This document shows positions 10,083-22,578 of a stretch of DNA of 64,000 nt, in pieces; the stretch's first letter is position 1; each line of letters begins with the position of its first letter. This DNA comes from Pseudescherichia vulneris NBRC 102420 (GTDB taxonomy: Bacteria > Pseudomonadota > Gammaproteobacteria > Enterobacterales > Enterobacteriaceae): assembly GCF_000759795.1 (NCBI RefSeq), contig NZ_BBMZ01000015.1:110669-174668 (forward strand). Direction: 5' to 3'. The position numbers and the translations under genes were made by a program. The notes below the pieces were generated by a model. That model was not told the DNA's origin. It did not search any database and worked only from the letters and a program-made list of their open reading frames with translations.

Positions 10083-11204
10083 TTAATCTTCGAAGAACCA
10101 GTAGCCGCTGTTAACCAGCGCGGCGAGCATGGCGAGGAACGACGGGTCGTCCAGTGCGTCGCCGAGGGTGTCGGCGGTCACCACGATATGGTTTGCCAGC
10201 GCGGCGAGGGCCGGGCGGTGCGGGGAATCGACCTTCTCACCGTTTACAAATATCTCTTCGCCAACGCGCAGCACGCGCAGGCCGCCGAGACGCACCAGCT
10301 TGTCACCCTGCTGCAGCGCATCGTAGATCTCATCCGGCTGATAGGGCGGCTCCGGCGGAGAGACGTCCAGCTCGTGGCGCGACTGGGAGATAAACTCACC
10401 GAACCACTGCTGGAACTGTGCCGGCTGATTAATCAGCTCAAGCATCATTCCGCGCAGCTTATCCAGCTCCTGAGGCAGAATATCCGCCGGATGCTCACGC
10501 GACGGTACGTCCGGATCGCTATAGCGATGGCTGCCCAGCTCGCGCTGCAGAACATAGTCCGCAAAGCCGCTGATCATCTCCCGACCGCTTGGCGCACGGA
10601 AGCCCACCGAGTAGTTCATTGAGTTTTCAAGGGAGTAGCCCTCGTGCGGGAAGGCAGGGGGAATATAGAGGATATCACCCGGCTCCAGCTCTTCATCAAT
10701 GATCGCTTCAAAAGGATCGACCTGCAGCAGATCCGGATGCGGGCAGTGCTGCTTCATCGGCACCTTATCGCCCACGCGCCAGCGGCGGCGGCCGGTGCCC
10801 TGAATGATAAACACATCGTACTGGTCGAGATGCGGGCCCACGCCGCCGCCCGGTACCGAGAACGAGATCATCAGATCGTCAATACGCCAGTCCGGCAGCG
10901 CCCGGAAGGGGCGCATCAGAGCAGCACTCTGCTCGTGCCAGTGATCCACCGCCTGCACCAGCAGCGACCAGTTGGTTTCACCCAGGTGATCGTAGCTCTC
11001 AAACGGACCGTGGCTGACGTTCCATTTACCATCCTGATGACTGACCAGGCGGCTGTCGACTTCGCTCTCCATCGCCAGCCCAGCCAGCTCGTCCGGCGAG
11101 AGGGGATCGATAAAGTTGGCCAGGCCGCGCTTCAGCACTACCGGGCGCTTTTGCCAGTAACGCTGAATAAAATCGGGCCAGTCGAGTGTTAATTGATATT
11201 CCAT
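10083..11204 (-). CDS. roxA: RoxA, ribosomal protein uL16 arginine hydroxylase
   Basis: This 373-residue JmjC-type 2-oxoglutarate/Fe(II) oxygenase (formerly YcfD) hydroxylates an arginine of ribosomal protein L16. The iron-binding triad is visible as HLDQYD (HxD, about residues 125-127) and the later histidine in FPHEGYS. A C-terminal winged-helix-like dimerisation region follows. Length equals the E. coli protein. It lies downstream of phoQ on the same strand, separated by 68 nt, and its 3' end abuts the REP array. Confidence 0.96.
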   Translation of the reverse strand: MEYQLTLDWPDFIQRYWQKRPVVLKRGLANFIDPLSPDELAGLAMESEVDSRLVSHQDGKWNVSHGPFESYDHLGETNWSLLVQAVDHWHEQSAALMRPFRALPDWRIDDLMISFSVPGGGVGPHLDQYDVFIIQGTGRRRWRVGDKVPMKQHCPHPDLLQVDPFEAIIDEELEPGDILYIPPAFPHEGYSLENSMNYSVGFRAPSGREMISGFADYVLQRELGSHRYSDPDVPSREHPADILPQELDKLRGMMLELINQPAQFQQWFGEFISQSRHELDVSPPEPPYQPDEIYDALQQGDKLVRLGGLRVLRVGEEIFVNGEKVDSPHRPALAALANHIVVTADTLGDALDDPSFLAMLAALVNSGYWFFED

Positions 11205-11272
11205 ATGAGTTTCCTGGTCTTGTGTCTGACTCGGATTATAACGGATGGCGGCCTGGCTGGATGCTTAATTCG

Positions 11273-12736
11273 TTAATTATCCCCGGCGCTCTCCTGTTGG
11301 CGGGCAAATATAGCCTCCATCCGCGCGCCACCAAGCGGACTTTCCCCGGTCACGATCTCCCCGCCGTACTGCTCCACGATCTCCCGGGCGACGGCTAGGC
11401 CTACTCCCTGGCCGGGGCGCAGCGTATCGGCCCGCTGACCACGGTCAAAAATGGTCTCCCGCAGGCTTACAGGAATGCCGGGGCCATCATCGTCAACGAT
11501 GATATGCAGTCGATCGTCAGACTGCCGGGCGGAGACCTCAACAAACTCCAGGCAATATTTGCAGGCGTTATCCAGCAGGTTACCCATCACCTCCATCAGA
11601 TCGTTTTTCTCGCCGACAAAGCTAATTTCTGGGGAGATATCGAGGGTAATCGCCACTCCTTTACGCTGGTAGACCTTATTCAACGCCGAGGTGAGGCTAT
11701 CCAGCATGGCCGCCACCGGGTGCAGCTCGCGGCTGAGCATAACGCTGCCGCCGCGCATGCTGGCCCGATGCAGATAGTAACCAATCTGCTGGGAGATACG
11801 GCTGATCTGCTCCAGCATCACCGGCTCGGCGTCGTTCACGCTCAGCTTATTGCTGCGTAACGAGCGTAGCGTGCTTTGCAATACCGCCAGCGGGGTTTTC
11901 AGGCTATGGGTCAGATCGGTGAGGGTGGTACGGTACTTGTCGTAGCGCTCGCGCTCGCTCTTCACCAGGCGATTGAGGTTACGCACCAGGCTGACCAGCT
12001 CGCGTGAGGTGACGGGGTTCAGGCGCTCACGGTGGTGCTCCTCCAGCTCGCGCACCTCTTTAGCCAGCGCTTCGATAGGGCGCAGGCTCCAGCGCGCGGC
12101 TATCCACAGCAGGGGAATAACCAGCAGCAGGTTAGCCATCACCACGTAGATAAACCAGTTCCACACCTGATGCGCCTGCTTAAGCTCATCGGGCACGGTG
12201 TCGATCACCACAATGGTCATCGGTGGCATATGGGCCGTCGCCGGGAAGTAGTTCACCGCCACCGAGTGGGTGGTTTCGCTATCGTTGTCGTCCGCGCGCA
12301 GATCGCTGAGGGCTTTCTGCGCCGAGGGATCGCCGCTGATCAGGGTGCTGGTGGCGTCGGCGTCGGCCTCGATCTCATGGAAGCCATCGCTCTTTAGCCA
12401 CTCAGGGCGGATGCGCTGAACCAACCACGGCACGCTGCGCTGGGACCACAGCAGCTGCCCCTGCTGGTCATAGATCAGCGCCACGGTGGGACCTTGCAGA
12501 TTCAGATTTTCAGGTATCTCAATACTAAAGCGCTGGTTGTCCCACTTAGAGAGCGTATAGAAAAGGTTGCTCTCGCCGCGCAGCAGACGAAAGGTGGTTT
12601 TGTCGAAGCTGACGCTGTAGCCCACCAGCGCCACCATACCGTAGGAGAGGGAGAGCACCAGTACGACGGCTGCCGTGGCGAGCAAGAAGCGGACCCGCAG
12701 GGAGAGCGGCAGCAGGTGCCGCCGAAGCCTCTTCAT
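11273..12736 (-). CDS. phoQ: PhoQ, Mg2+/cationic-peptide sensor histidine kinase
   Basis: This 487-residue inner-membrane sensor phosphorylates PhoP when periplasmic Mg2+ is low or when antimicrobial peptides or acid are present. Residues about 16-43 and 195-215 are transmembrane helices flanking the periplasmic sensor domain, which carries the acidic ligand-binding patch ([10 protein letters not shown]). A HAMP region follows. The phospho-acceptor histidine is in [12 protein letters not shown], and the HATPase boxes are [10 protein letters not shown] (N box), VDDDGPGIP (G1) and GQGVGLAVA (G2). The start overlaps the phoP stop by 4 nt. Confidence 0.97.
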   Translation of the reverse strand: MKRLRRHLLPLSLRVRFLLATAAVVLVLSLSYGMVALVGYSVSFDKTTFRLLRGESNLFYTLSKWDNQRFSIEIPENLNLQGPTVALIYDQQGQLLWSQRSVPWLVQRIRPEWLKSDGFHEIEADADATSTLISGDPSAQKALSDLRADDNDSETTHSVAVNYFPATAHMPPMTIVVIDTVPDELKQAHQVWNWFIYVVMANLLLVIPLLWIAARWSLRPIEALAKEVRELEEHHRERLNPVTSRELVSLVRNLNRLVKSERERYDKYRTTLTDLTHSLKTPLAVLQSTLRSLRSNKLSVNDAEPVMLEQISRISQQIGYYLHRASMRGGSVMLSRELHPVAAMLDSLTSALNKVYQRKGVAITLDISPEISFVGEKNDLMEVMGNLLDNACKYCLEFVEVSARQSDDRLHIIVDDDGPGIPVSLRETIFDRGQRADTLRPGQGVGLAVAREIVEQYGGEIVTGESPLGGARMEAIFARQQESAGDN

Positions 12737-13407
12737 GAAGGCAGTTCGAACAGATAGCCCTGGCCGCGCACGGTATTGATCACCTCATGGGGATACTGGG
12801 CCTGGATCTTTTTGCGCAGGCGACCCATGAGCACGTCGATGGTATGGCTCTCTCGCAGCTCGGCGTCCGGGTAGAGCTGTAGCATCAGGGCATCTTTGCT
12901 CACCACCTTGCCGCTGTTGCGGATCAGCGTCTCCATAATGGTGTACTCGAAGGCGGTCAGCTTGATCACCTCATCGTCAATGGACAGCTCCCGACGCGAA
13001 AGATCGACCTGGAACGGCGGCATAGAGATAACCTGCGAGGCGTGACCACCGTTGCGGCGCATCAGGGCCTGCATTCGAGCGGCCACCTCTTCAATATGAA
13101 ACGGCTTGGTGACGTAATCATCAGCCCCGGCGCTCAGCACCTCAACCTTATCCTGCCACCCTTCGCGGGCGGTGAGCACCAGCACGGGCAGGGCGACATC
13201 ATGGCTACGCCAGCGGCGGATCAGCGACAGTCCATCCTCATCCGGCAGGCCGAGATCGACGATGGCGATATCGGGAAGGTGTTCATTTAAGTAGTAATCC
13301 GCTTCCTTTGCATCTTCGGCGGCGTCGACCTGGTGCCCCAGCTCCTGCAACTGAACTTTGAGGTGGTGGCGCAGCAAAGAGTTATCCTCTACGACGAGTA
13401 CGCGCAT
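12733..13407 (-). CDS. phoP: PhoP, virulence and Mg2+-starvation response regulator
   Basis: This 224-residue OmpR-family regulator has a receiver domain with acidic pocket VVEDN, phospho-acceptor aspartate in [12 protein letters not shown] (about residue 51), the conserved TARE threonine and DDYVTKPF lysine. The C-terminal winged-helix domain includes [15 protein letters not shown] and RGQGYLF. The ATG at 13407 (MRVLVVEDN) matches the family start; an upstream in-frame ATG at 13422 adds five non-conserved residues. A PhoP box with a -10 element lies 50-90 nt upstream, consistent with autoregulation. Confidence 0.97.
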   Translation of the reverse strand: MRVLVVEDNSLLRHHLKVQLQELGHQVDAAEDAKEADYYLNEHLPDIAIVDLGLPDEDGLSLIRRWRSHDVALPVLVLTAREGWQDKVEVLSAGADDYVTKPFHIEEVAARMQALMRRNGGHASQVISMPPFQVDLSRRELSIDDEVIKLTAFEYTIMETLIRNSGKVVSKDALMLQLYPDAELRESHTIDVLMGRLRKKIQAQYPHEVINTVRGQGYLFELPS

Positions 13408-13458
13408 TGTCCGGGCTCCCATAAATTCTTGTTGTAAATAGTTTAACGCGAATACGTA

Positions 13459-13493
13459 ATTATGATGCGATTGAAATCAACGGAGAGTAAACC
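13459..13493 (-). promoter_or_regulatory. phoPQ promoter with PhoP box
   Basis: On the minus strand, 13493-13477 reads GGTTTA-CTCTC-CGTTGA, a PhoP box of two hexamers spaced by 5 nt; the second half is degenerate. About 12 nt further, CATAAT (13464-13459) matches a -10 element and aligns with the E. coli phoP autoregulated promoter. The first half is a good match and the second is weak, so this is a probable rather than certain site. Confidence 0.65.
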
Positions 13494-13504
13494 AGCGGAG
13501 AAGC

Positions 13505-13531
13505 AGCCCGCTCACTAAACGAGAGCGGGCT
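13505..13531 (-). terminator. Stem-loop after purB
   Basis: A 9-bp perfect stem AGCCCGCTC / GAGCGGGCT with a 9-nt loop lies 13 nt past the purB stop on the minus strand. The following tract (GCTTCTCC) is only moderately T-rich, so it may be a weak intrinsic terminator or an attenuator between purB and phoP. Confidence 0.6.
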
Positions 13532-13544
13532 AAAAGGCAGGGGA

Positions 13545-15564
<2,020 letters not shown>

Positions 15565-15617
15565 ACTCACTCCTTGTATCCCCGCAGCCATACGCGCCAC
15601 GGGGAGAATGTTCTACG

Positions 15618-16739
<1,122 letters not shown>

Positions 16740-16779
16740 TTAAACTTCAAGGCGGCGTATTCTATCATGCCAGCGCGCC

Positions 16780-17238
16780 TCAGGCATCACTTGTAAAAGG
16801 CCAGTTAAATTCGCCGATCAGCGCCAGCGGGTAGCGCTGACCGCTCTGGTAGCAGCGGATACTCTCCGCCACCAGCGGCGAGCGCAGGTTAGAGGCGGTT
16901 AAAATCTCATCGGCAGTGACCCACAGACAGCGATCGATATCGCCATCGTTAGGCCAGGTAGCGCACGTTTCGTTAAGCTCAATGGCAAACAGAAAGCGCA
17001 GGAAGGGGGTGTTGTCCGGCGCAATCCACTGGTGCATGCGAATAAAGTGCTGGGGAATGGCATCAATGCCGGTCTCTTCCCACAGCTCGCGCGCGGCGGC
17101 CTGCACCAGGGTTTCATTGGCCTCAAGGTGTCCGGCAGGCTGATTCCAGAGCGCTTTATCGTTGATGGTCTCTTCAACAACCAGAAACTTGCCCTGGGCA
17201 TGCACTACGCAGGCAACGGTAACGTGCGGTTTAAACAT
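16780..17238 (-). CDS. nudJ: NudJ, Nudix phosphatase
   Basis: This 152-residue Nudix hydrolase in E. coli acts on thiamin pyrophosphate precursors and nucleoside triphosphates. The Nudix box [23 protein letters not shown] fits G-x5-E-x7-REUxEExGU in full (about residues 37-59). The ATG at 17238 ([12 protein letters not shown]) is the conserved start; twelve codons upstream in frame overlap rluE. The gene lies 10 nt after rluE and 55 nt before mnmA in the same operon. Confidence 0.95.
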   Translation of the reverse strand: MFKPHVTVACVVHAQGKFLVVEETINDKALWNQPAGHLEANETLVQAAARELWEETGIDAIPQHFIRMHQWIAPDNTPFLRFLFAIELNETCATWPNDGDIDRCLWVTADEILTASNLRSPLVAESIRCYQSGQRYPLALIGEFNWPFTSDA

Positions 17239-17248
17239 ACTTTCATCC

Positions 17249-17902
17249 TTATTCAGCAATATCTCGCCACTCACCGTTGGCGAGATTATCCAGCGTGTAA
17301 TTTCCCATAGCGTAACGGATCAGGCGCAGCGTGGGAAAACCTACGTGCGCGGTCATGCGTCTCACCTGGCGGTTACGCCCTTCATAGAGGGTGATTTTCA
17401 GCCAGGCGGTAGGAATGGATTTTCGCTCGCGGATCGGCGGATTACGTGGCCACAGCCAGTCAGGCTCGCTAACCAATTCGACGCCGGCAGGTAGGGTGGG
17501 GCCATCGTTGAGCGTCACCCCGTTGCGCAGCGCCGCTAGCGCGTCCTCGCCGGGTTCGCCTTCCACCTGAACGTAGTAGATCTTTCCGGTGCGCTTGCCC
17601 GGCTGCGTTAGCCGCGCCTGCAGTGCGCCGTCGTTGGTCAGCACCAGCAGCCCTTCGCTATCACGGTCCAGACGGCCTGCGGCGTAGACGTCGGCGACGG
17701 GGATAAAATCCTTCAGCGTGCTGCGCCCGGCCTCGTCGGTAAACTGCGGCAACACATCGTAGGGTTTATTGAACAAAATCACCCGCTTTGGGTGGTTTTT
17801 GCCGTGACGTTGAGTGGGTTGTTGTGAGCTGAATCGCTTAACCCGGTGATCTATAAAAGAAGTTTTGCGCATGGTATTTTCAGATGTTATCAATTGCCGC
17901 AT
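17249..17902 (-). CDS. rluE: RluE, 23S rRNA pseudouridine(2457) synthase
   Basis: This 217-residue RsuA/RluB-family pseudouridine synthase modifies U2457 of 23S rRNA. The catalytic aspartate is in [13 protein letters not shown] (about residues 80-92). The family motifs [10 protein letters not shown] and [10 protein letters not shown] follow. There is no S4 domain, as expected for RluE. The ATG at 17902 ([10 protein letters not shown]) matches E. coli; a second ATG at about 17872 (MRKTSFID) is also possible. It is divergent from icd. Confidence 0.94.
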   Translation of the reverse strand: MRQLITSENTMRKTSFIDHRVKRFSSQQPTQRHGKNHPKRVILFNKPYDVLPQFTDEAGRSTLKDFIPVADVYAAGRLDRDSEGLLVLTNDGALQARLTQPGKRTGKIYYVQVEGEPGEDALAALRNGVTLNDGPTLPAGVELVSEPDWLWPRNPPIRERKSIPTAWLKITLYEGRNRQVRRMTAHVGFPTLRLIRYAMGNYTLDNLANGEWRDIAE

Positions 17903-18022
17903 TATAGCGGAATAACTTGCGCCTTTCATGCCAGCCGACAATCAGTTAGTATTGACAGGCCCATTACAATTTATTAACAAAACAGCAGAACGAAAACACG
18001 CTCGAACTCGAAGGAGAGGTGA

Positions 18023-19273
18023 ATGGAAAGCAAAGTAGTTGTTCCGGCGGAAGGTAGTAAGATCACCCTGCAAGACGGCAAGCTGAACGTGCCAAACAAT
18101 CCGATCATCCCGTTTATCGAAGGTGATGGTATCGGTGTGGACGTCACGCCGCCGATGATCAAGGTGGTTGATGCCGCTGTGCAAAAGGCCTACAACGGTG
18201 AGCGTAAAATTTCCTGGATGGAAATTTATACCGGTGAGAAATCGACCCAGGTGTATGGCCAGGACGTCTGGCTGCCGACCGAAACCCTGGATCTGATCCG
18301 TGAGTATCGTGTAGCAATCAAAGGTCCGTTGACGACGCCAGTCGGCGGTGGTATTCGTTCCCTGAACGTCGCCCTGCGCCAGGAGCTGGACCTGTATGTC
18401 TGCCTGCGCCCGGTACGTTATTATCAGGGTACGCCAAGCCCGGTTAAACACCCGGAACTGACCGACATGGTGATCTTCCGTGAGAACTCCGAAGATATCT
18501 ATGCCGGTATTGAGTGGAAAGCCGACAGCGCTGACGCTGAGAAAGTGATCAAGTTCCTGCGCGAAGAGATGGGCGTGAAGAAAATTCGCTTCCCGGAACA
18601 TTGCGGTATCGGCATCAAGCCGTGCTCGGAAGAGGGTACTAAGCGTTTAGTGCGCGCTGCCATTGAGTATGCGGTCACCAACGATCGTGACTCCGTGACC
18701 CTGGTGCACAAAGGCAACATCATGAAGTTCACCGAAGGCGCCTTCAAAGACTGGGGCTACCAGCTGGCACAGGAAGAGTTCGGCGGTGAGCTGATCGACG
18801 GCGGCCCGTGGCAGAAGATCAAAAACCCGAACACCGGCAAAGAGATCATCATTAAAGATGTGATCGCCGATGCGTTCCTGCAGCAGATCCTGCTGCGTCC
18901 GGCCGAGTACGACGTGATTGCCTGTATGAACCTCAACGGTGACTACATCTCCGACGCCCTGGCAGCCCAGGTTGGCGGGATCGGTATCGCACCGGGCGCG
19001 AACATTGGCGACGAATGCGCGCTGTTCGAAGCAACCCACGGTACTGCACCGAAATACGCAGGTCAGGACAAAGTGAACCCAGGCTCAATCATCCTCTCCG
19101 CAGAGATGATGCTCCGTCATATGGAGTGGTTCGAAGCCGCAGACCTGATCGTTAAAGGCATGGAAGGCGCGATTAACAATAAAACCGTGACCTATGACTT
19201 TGAACGTCTGATGGACGACGCTAAGCTGCTGAAATGCTCAGAGTTTGGTGACGCGATCATCGAAAACATGTAA
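18023..19273 (+). CDS. icd: Isocitrate dehydrogenase (NADP+)
   Basis: This 416-residue TCA-cycle enzyme oxidises isocitrate to 2-oxoglutarate. The substrate and phosphorylation site serine lies in [12 protein letters not shown], and the NADP-binding region in [29 protein letters not shown] precedes the ATG. In other enterobacteria the 3' end of icd is an attachment site for phages such as e14. Here the 3' end ([15 protein letters not shown]) is intact and is followed by a terminator and AT-rich orphan genes, with no integrase in the window. Confidence 0.98.
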   Translation: MESKVVVPAEGSKITLQDGKLNVPNNPIIPFIEGDGIGVDVTPPMIKVVDAAVQKAYNGERKISWMEIYTGEKSTQVYGQDVWLPTETLDLIREYRVAIKGPLTTPVGGGIRSLNVALRQELDLYVCLRPVRYYQGTPSPVKHPELTDMVIFRENSEDIYAGIEWKADSADAEKVIKFLREEMGVKKIRFPEHCGIGIKPCSEEGTKRLVRAAIEYAVTNDRDSVTLVHKGNIMKFTEGAFKDWGYQLAQEEFGGELIDGGPWQKIKNPNTGKEIIIKDVIADAFLQQILLRPAEYDVIACMNLNGDYISDALAAQVGGIGIAPGANIGDECALFEATHGTAPKYAGQDKVNPGSIILSAEMMLRHMEWFEAADLIVKGMEGAINNKTVTYDFERLMDDAKLLKCSEFGDAIIENM

Positions 19274-19295
19274 TCCAGACTTTGGATTAGATGAC

Positions 19296-19323
19296 AAAGG
19301 GAGCCGGTGTGCTCCCTTTTTTT
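19296..19323 (+). terminator. icd intrinsic terminator
   Basis: AAAGGGAGC-CGGTGT-GCTCCCTTT followed by a run of seven or more T residues lies 20 nt after the icd stop. It is a strong Rho-independent terminator, and the A-tract on its left makes it able to act on the opposing 19340 gene too. Confidence 0.92.
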
Positions 19324-19339
19324 ATGGCTGGGATGCTGA

Positions 19340-19735
19340 CTAATGGATAAGAGATAAAATAACACCTGCTATTGCAGAAATCAGGTAAGCTACCGTTGCT
19401 GTAACCCACATATAAGATAGATAATTCATCCACGGTTGGATTTTTAAATCATTTTCTTCAAAAAAGCTATAGGCCGGATCGCTCTGTTTAAGAAAGGAAA
19501 TTTTTTTCTTCTTACTCAGTTTGATAAAAAACCTGCTTACTGGAAAAACACCGAAAAAACCCAACATATGATAAAATGAACCTGGCGCTGGAAACGTATA
19601 TTTTTCTTTAAAAAGTGAAACTAAATTTTCATAGCTTTTTTTGTTAGCCAAGTAAATTAGGAAAGAGATAAAAATAAGAATACTACCGAAAAGCCCGATA
19701 AATAACCCTAACCTCGCTAGTATATGTTCCAACAT
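19340..19735 (-). CDS. AT-rich hypothetical membrane protein
   Basis: I do not recognise this 131-residue protein. It has two long hydrophobic stretches: residues about 8-30 (LGLFIGLFGSILIFISFLIYL) and about 106-130 (YMWVTATVAYLISAIAGVILSLI). Between them is a basic cytoplasmic-looking middle with KKKKISF. The base composition is much more AT-rich than icd, and many codons are rare-type AT-ending ones, so it is probably a recent acquisition. It faces icd convergently, 66 nt from its stop, and a weak ribosome site precedes the ATG. The long open frame with matching membrane topology supports a real gene, but no function can be given. Confidence 0.6.
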   Translation of the reverse strand: MLEHILARLGLFIGLFGSILIFISFLIYLANKKSYENLVSLFKEKYTFPAPGSFYHMLGFFGVFPVSRFFIKLSKKKKISFLKQSDPAYSFFEENDLKIQPWMNYLSYMWVTATVAYLISAIAGVILSLIH

Positions 19736-20004
19736 CTATTATCCAGCCCAGTAAAGTTGGCGACTGCTCAGTTGTGAAAGATAATGACACTTTACTATTA
19801 ACAAATTCAATGGCGTTACGCAAAAAGTGTGGTGGATATTAAGAGAGTTAATAACGATAAGCGCTAATTATCATGAGGATTTACAGAGCAGAATGCTGTA
19901 AACGAGAGTCATTCTGCCATTATTTCTGATTGAAATCAAAGAATCGGTCTTTAGGCAAGCGTAGCATTATTCTCAGAAATTGCTCATAGGGTTGAAAGAG
20001 TTTA

Positions 20005-20475
20005 ATGTTCTTCATCAGGAAAAAACTACTGGTCATTTTATTATTAACTGCCCAGCCGCTTTTTGCCGCCGGGATAGAAGAAATGTTAACTGGCCCAGAG
20101 AGCGAGTTTTGCCAAAGTAAAAGGTCAGGCAATGACGATTTATCAACGTACATTGATTGTCTTAAAGATGAAGAGAGCGAAGTAGATAAAGCAATGAAGG
20201 CCGCTTTTGATAGATCGTTAGCTACAGTTCAGTCTGATGATTGGCTTCTACCCAACGTTGATTATGAAAATAGCAACTCTGACATTGTCAAACAAAACAA
20301 AGAGGCATTTATCAGCAATCAAAAAAACTGGCAGAAAGAGAGCGCGCAGTTTTGTGAACTTGCCACGTCCAGGATAAGCGCCTCTGCGCCTTTGTATCCC
20401 GTGTTACTCATTCAGTGCAGAATCAATATGAAGAAGAGGCGAATTGAAGAGCTAAACTATTTTAGCGTTGAGTAA
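20005..20475 (+). CDS. Periplasmic LprI-like (DUF1311) protein
   Basis: This 156-residue protein has an N-terminal signal peptide (FFIRKKLLVILLLTAQPLFAA|G). The mature part fits the lysozyme-inhibitor LprI N-terminal domain (DUF1311). It contains an early cysteine pair (EFCQSK...YIDCLK), a central NQKNWQKESAQFCELA block resembling the family Q-x-x-W-x-x-x-R-x-x-x-C pattern, and a final LIQCRINMKKRRIEEL block. Four cysteines could form two disulfides. The family assignment comes from this pattern, not from a search. The gene is AT-rich like its neighbour at 19340 and unlike icd or ctaG. It may protect the cell wall from host lysozyme, but that is inference. Confidence 0.65.
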   Translation: MFFIRKKLLVILLLTAQPLFAAGIEEMLTGPESEFCQSKRSGNDDLSTYIDCLKDEESEVDKAMKAAFDRSLATVQSDDWLLPNVDYENSNSDIVKQNKEAFISNQKNWQKESAQFCELATSRISASAPLYPVLLIQCRINMKKRRIEELNYFSVE

Positions 20476-20506
20476 ATGGAGCCCCAATGCTTTCCTCTCG
20501 TCGGCA

Positions 20507-21307
20507 TTAATACCCCTTCAAAGCACCTGGCAGGGCGCTGCGCTGGCGGAACCAGGCCGCAAAAAAGCCGATGATAATGAGAAACTCGGCCAGGTCGCCG
20601 CCGTAATACATCCACTGCGCCGCTGCCTGAATCTCCTCAATACTGGCCGAGGTGCCCTGCGGGTAGCCATAGCCGTACATCAGTTTGCCGAGGATTGCAT
20701 GCGCGGCGGTAGCTAAGAAAATCACTATCAGCCGTAGATTTCTCGACGGACGATGGGGGGCAGGATCCGGCCCGGCGACAGACCAGGTAAACAGGTAGCC
20801 GGAGAGGACAAAATGCACGTGTAGCAAAACAAATAGCACGGGGTCGCCCATGCTCAACGTGTAAAAGGGCGTTAGATAAAGCAGATACATGCCGCCTATA
20901 TCCAGAAACGCAGCGGTAACCGGGTGGATCAAAAAACGTATCGGACGGATGCGAAGAAAATTCATAATACCGCGAGCCGTTCGGGCTGAAACGCTGCGCA
21001 GCAAAAGCGACCCCGGCGCGCCAAATACCAGTCCAAGCGGCCCAAACATACCTAAAAAGAGATGCTGCACCATATGACCGCGCAGATCGTGATGGGCCCA
21101 GCTTGCCAGCGGCGGCAGCATGGCGGCCACAATCAGCAGGGTTCCGGCGGTAAAGCTGGCGATGCGCCAGCCGCTCCAGCGGGCGGTACGGCGTATCCGC
21201 AAAGCGGCGAACAGATACAAGCCAAGCAGCGCTACAGGAACAATGACCAGAAGAATAAACAGCGCGGCTGAAGGTGCGCCTTCTGGATGATGCATCATCG
21301 GCTCCAC
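20507..21307 (-). CDS. CtaG-like (caa3_CtaG) cytochrome oxidase assembly membrane protein
   Basis: This 266-residue polytopic membrane protein (about seven helices) is of the caa3-type CtaG family. Family proteins are linked to assembly of cytochrome c oxidase or to copper handling. Conserved histidines are visible in WAHHDLRGHMVQHLFLG, LLHVHFVLSGYLF and AAHAILGKLMYGY. Translation starts at GTG 21307 or at ATG codons 3-4 residues further in; AGGGG precedes the GTG. It forms a two-gene unit with the DUF2243 gene, whose stop lies 3 nt upstream. Enterobacteria normally use quinol oxidases rather than caa3 oxidases, so its client is unknown. Confidence 0.85.
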   Translation of the reverse strand: MEPMMHHPEGAPSAALFILLVIVPVALLGLYLFAALRIRRTARWSGWRIASFTAGTLLIVAAMLPPLASWAHHDLRGHMVQHLFLGMFGPLGLVFGAPGSLLLRSVSARTARGIMNFLRIRPIRFLIHPVTAAFLDIGGMYLLYLTPFYTLSMGDPVLFVLLHVHFVLSGYLFTWSVAGPDPAPHRPSRNLRLIVIFLATAAHAILGKLMYGYGYPQGTSASIEEIQAAAQWMYYGGDLAEFLIIIGFFAAWFRQRSALPGALKGY

Positions 21308-21310
21308 GAC

Positions 21311-21775
21311 TTAACCCCTGGCCGTACGGCGCGCGCGGCGAAAGAGCAGATAGCCTACCAGCAACAGCAGCAGGGCAGCCCCGTTCCAGATAACATCGTA
21401 AAGCAGAACGTTTTCAACGTAGCGGATCTGATGCAGCCTGAGCAGCTTGTGATCGACAATGCCGTCAAACAGCTGAAAACCCCCCATCCCCAAAACGAAG
21501 CCCGCCCATGCTGCCGTTCGATTAAGCACGCCGCGACGATAGAGCTTGGTAAACATAAAAAAACCGAGCACAAATAGAATCAGCTCTGCGGAGTGCAGCA
21601 ACCCATCCGACAGCAGGCTGAACGCCGGGGTGCCCCAGTCAAAAAAGTGATGCCAGGCCAGAAGTTGATGGAAGACCACCTCATCAATTGCCGCCATCAT
21701 ACCTATGCCCAGCGGAAGGGTGGCGAGCAGGGAACGTTTGAGGTCGGCGTTAAGCGGGGACGTTAATGGCGGCAT
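21311..21775 (-). CDS. DUF2243 membrane protein
   Basis: This 154-residue protein starts at ATG 21775 (MPPLTSPLNADLK), with CAGGAGAGCGC just upstream. Reading further upstream to 21889 adds a segment without conserved features. Four hydrophobic helices are seen, and conserved histidines and acids sit at their ends: DEVVFHQLLAWHHFFDW, SDGLLHSAEL and FDGIVDHKLLRLHQI. The pattern fits DUF2243 and suggests metal or heme binding. It is co-transcribed with the CtaG-like gene 3 nt downstream. Function is not known. The pairing with ctaG suggests a shared role in respiratory metal or heme handling. Confidence 0.8.
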   Translation of the reverse strand: MPPLTSPLNADLKRSLLATLPLGIGMMAAIDEVVFHQLLAWHHFFDWGTPAFSLLSDGLLHSAELILFVLGFFMFTKLYRRGVLNRTAAWAGFVLGMGGFQLFDGIVDHKLLRLHQIRYVENVLLYDVIWNGAALLLLLVGYLLFRRARRTARG

Positions 21776-21950
21776 GCGCTCTCCTGAGAAAATTAAAATT
21801 TTACTTAAGAAGCGTAGCTGAAAATAATCGGATGCCGGAGGGGCACTGCGCGTTATCTGTCCTTTTGACAAAGTTTCCTGCTCTCCCACTGAAAATGCTA
21901 ATCTGCTGATTTATTAGAGCTGTTTGATAATGAGAAGGAAGGTATCCGCA

Positions 21951-22508
21951 ATGGAGATTACGTTAGTCAGGCATGGCAAACCCGATTTGAAAAAGTCTGG
22001 CAGGGTAAATGCGACAGGTATGCGGGAGTGGGTATCTGCCTACGATGCGTCACGTATTTCTGGATCGCCTGCATCTGCCGCAAAAGCAGCGTGCCAAAAC
22101 AGTAACCTTATTGTGAGCAGTCCGCTGCCTCGCGCTGTTTCTTCTCTTCATACGTTGGGCGTAAAGCCAAATTTCATTTTAAATGAGTTGAGCGAGGCCC
22201 CACTTCCGATCTTTAACGTACCGGCGATTAAACTGCCGCCTTCACTCTGGCTGGTATTCTTCAGGCTGCTCTGGCTAGCGGGTGCGTCGTCAAAGAGTGA
22301 GTCATGCGCAGATGCTCAACAGCGCGCTAAAAGAGTCGCGGATCACCTGACAGCACTCGCCCATGAGCACGAACAGGTTTTCAGCATGGGGCACGGCATA
22401 ATGAACAAGCTGATAGCCAAAGAGCTCGAACGCGCAGGTTGGAAAAAAGTTACGGATGGGGAATCGGGTTACTGGGGGACGGTGAGATACGCATTACCCA
22501 CTTTTTAA
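21951..22508 (+). CDS. Histidine phosphatase family protein
   Basis: This 185-residue protein of the phosphoglycerate-mutase-like superfamily has the catalytic RHG motif at the N-terminus (LVRHGKPD, about residues 6-13). The second conserved histidine is in FSMGHGIMNKL near the C-terminus, with a conserved arginine in SSPLPRAVSS. ATG 21951 (MEITLVRHGKP) is preferred over an upstream in-frame ATG because it places RHG at the usual distance from the N-terminus and has AAGGAAGG upstream. The substrate cannot be told. A strong terminator follows. Confidence 0.85.
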   Translation: MEITLVRHGKPDLKKSGRVNATGMREWVSAYDASRISGSPASAAKAACQNSNLIVSSPLPRAVSSLHTLGVKPNFILNELSEAPLPIFNVPAIKLPPSLWLVFFRLLWLAGASSKSESCADAQQRAKRVADHLTALAHEHEQVFSMGHGIMNKLIAKELERAGWKKVTDGESGYWGTVRYALPTF

Positions 22509-22513
22509 ACTAT

Positions 22514-22546
22514 AAAAAAACGGGAGCCAGTCGGCTCCCGTTTTCT
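22514..22546. terminator. Bidirectional terminator between the phosphatase gene and yncL
   Basis: AAAAAACGGGAGCC-AGTC-GGCTCCCGTTTT forms a perfect GC-rich stem flanked by A residues on the left and T residues on the right. It can terminate both the plus-strand phosphatase gene and the minus-strand yncL. Confidence 0.9.
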
Positions 22547-22578
22547 ATTATCACCCTACAACCCGCTCTGAAACAGTA

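Noticed and set aside
18647..19039. A 130-codon antisense frame within icd
   Set aside because: It is a shadow of a highly conserved enzyme gene.
19220..19300. Prophage attachment at the 3' end of icd
   Set aside because: The icd end is intact and no integrase, excisionase or duplicated core is seen in the following 14 kb.
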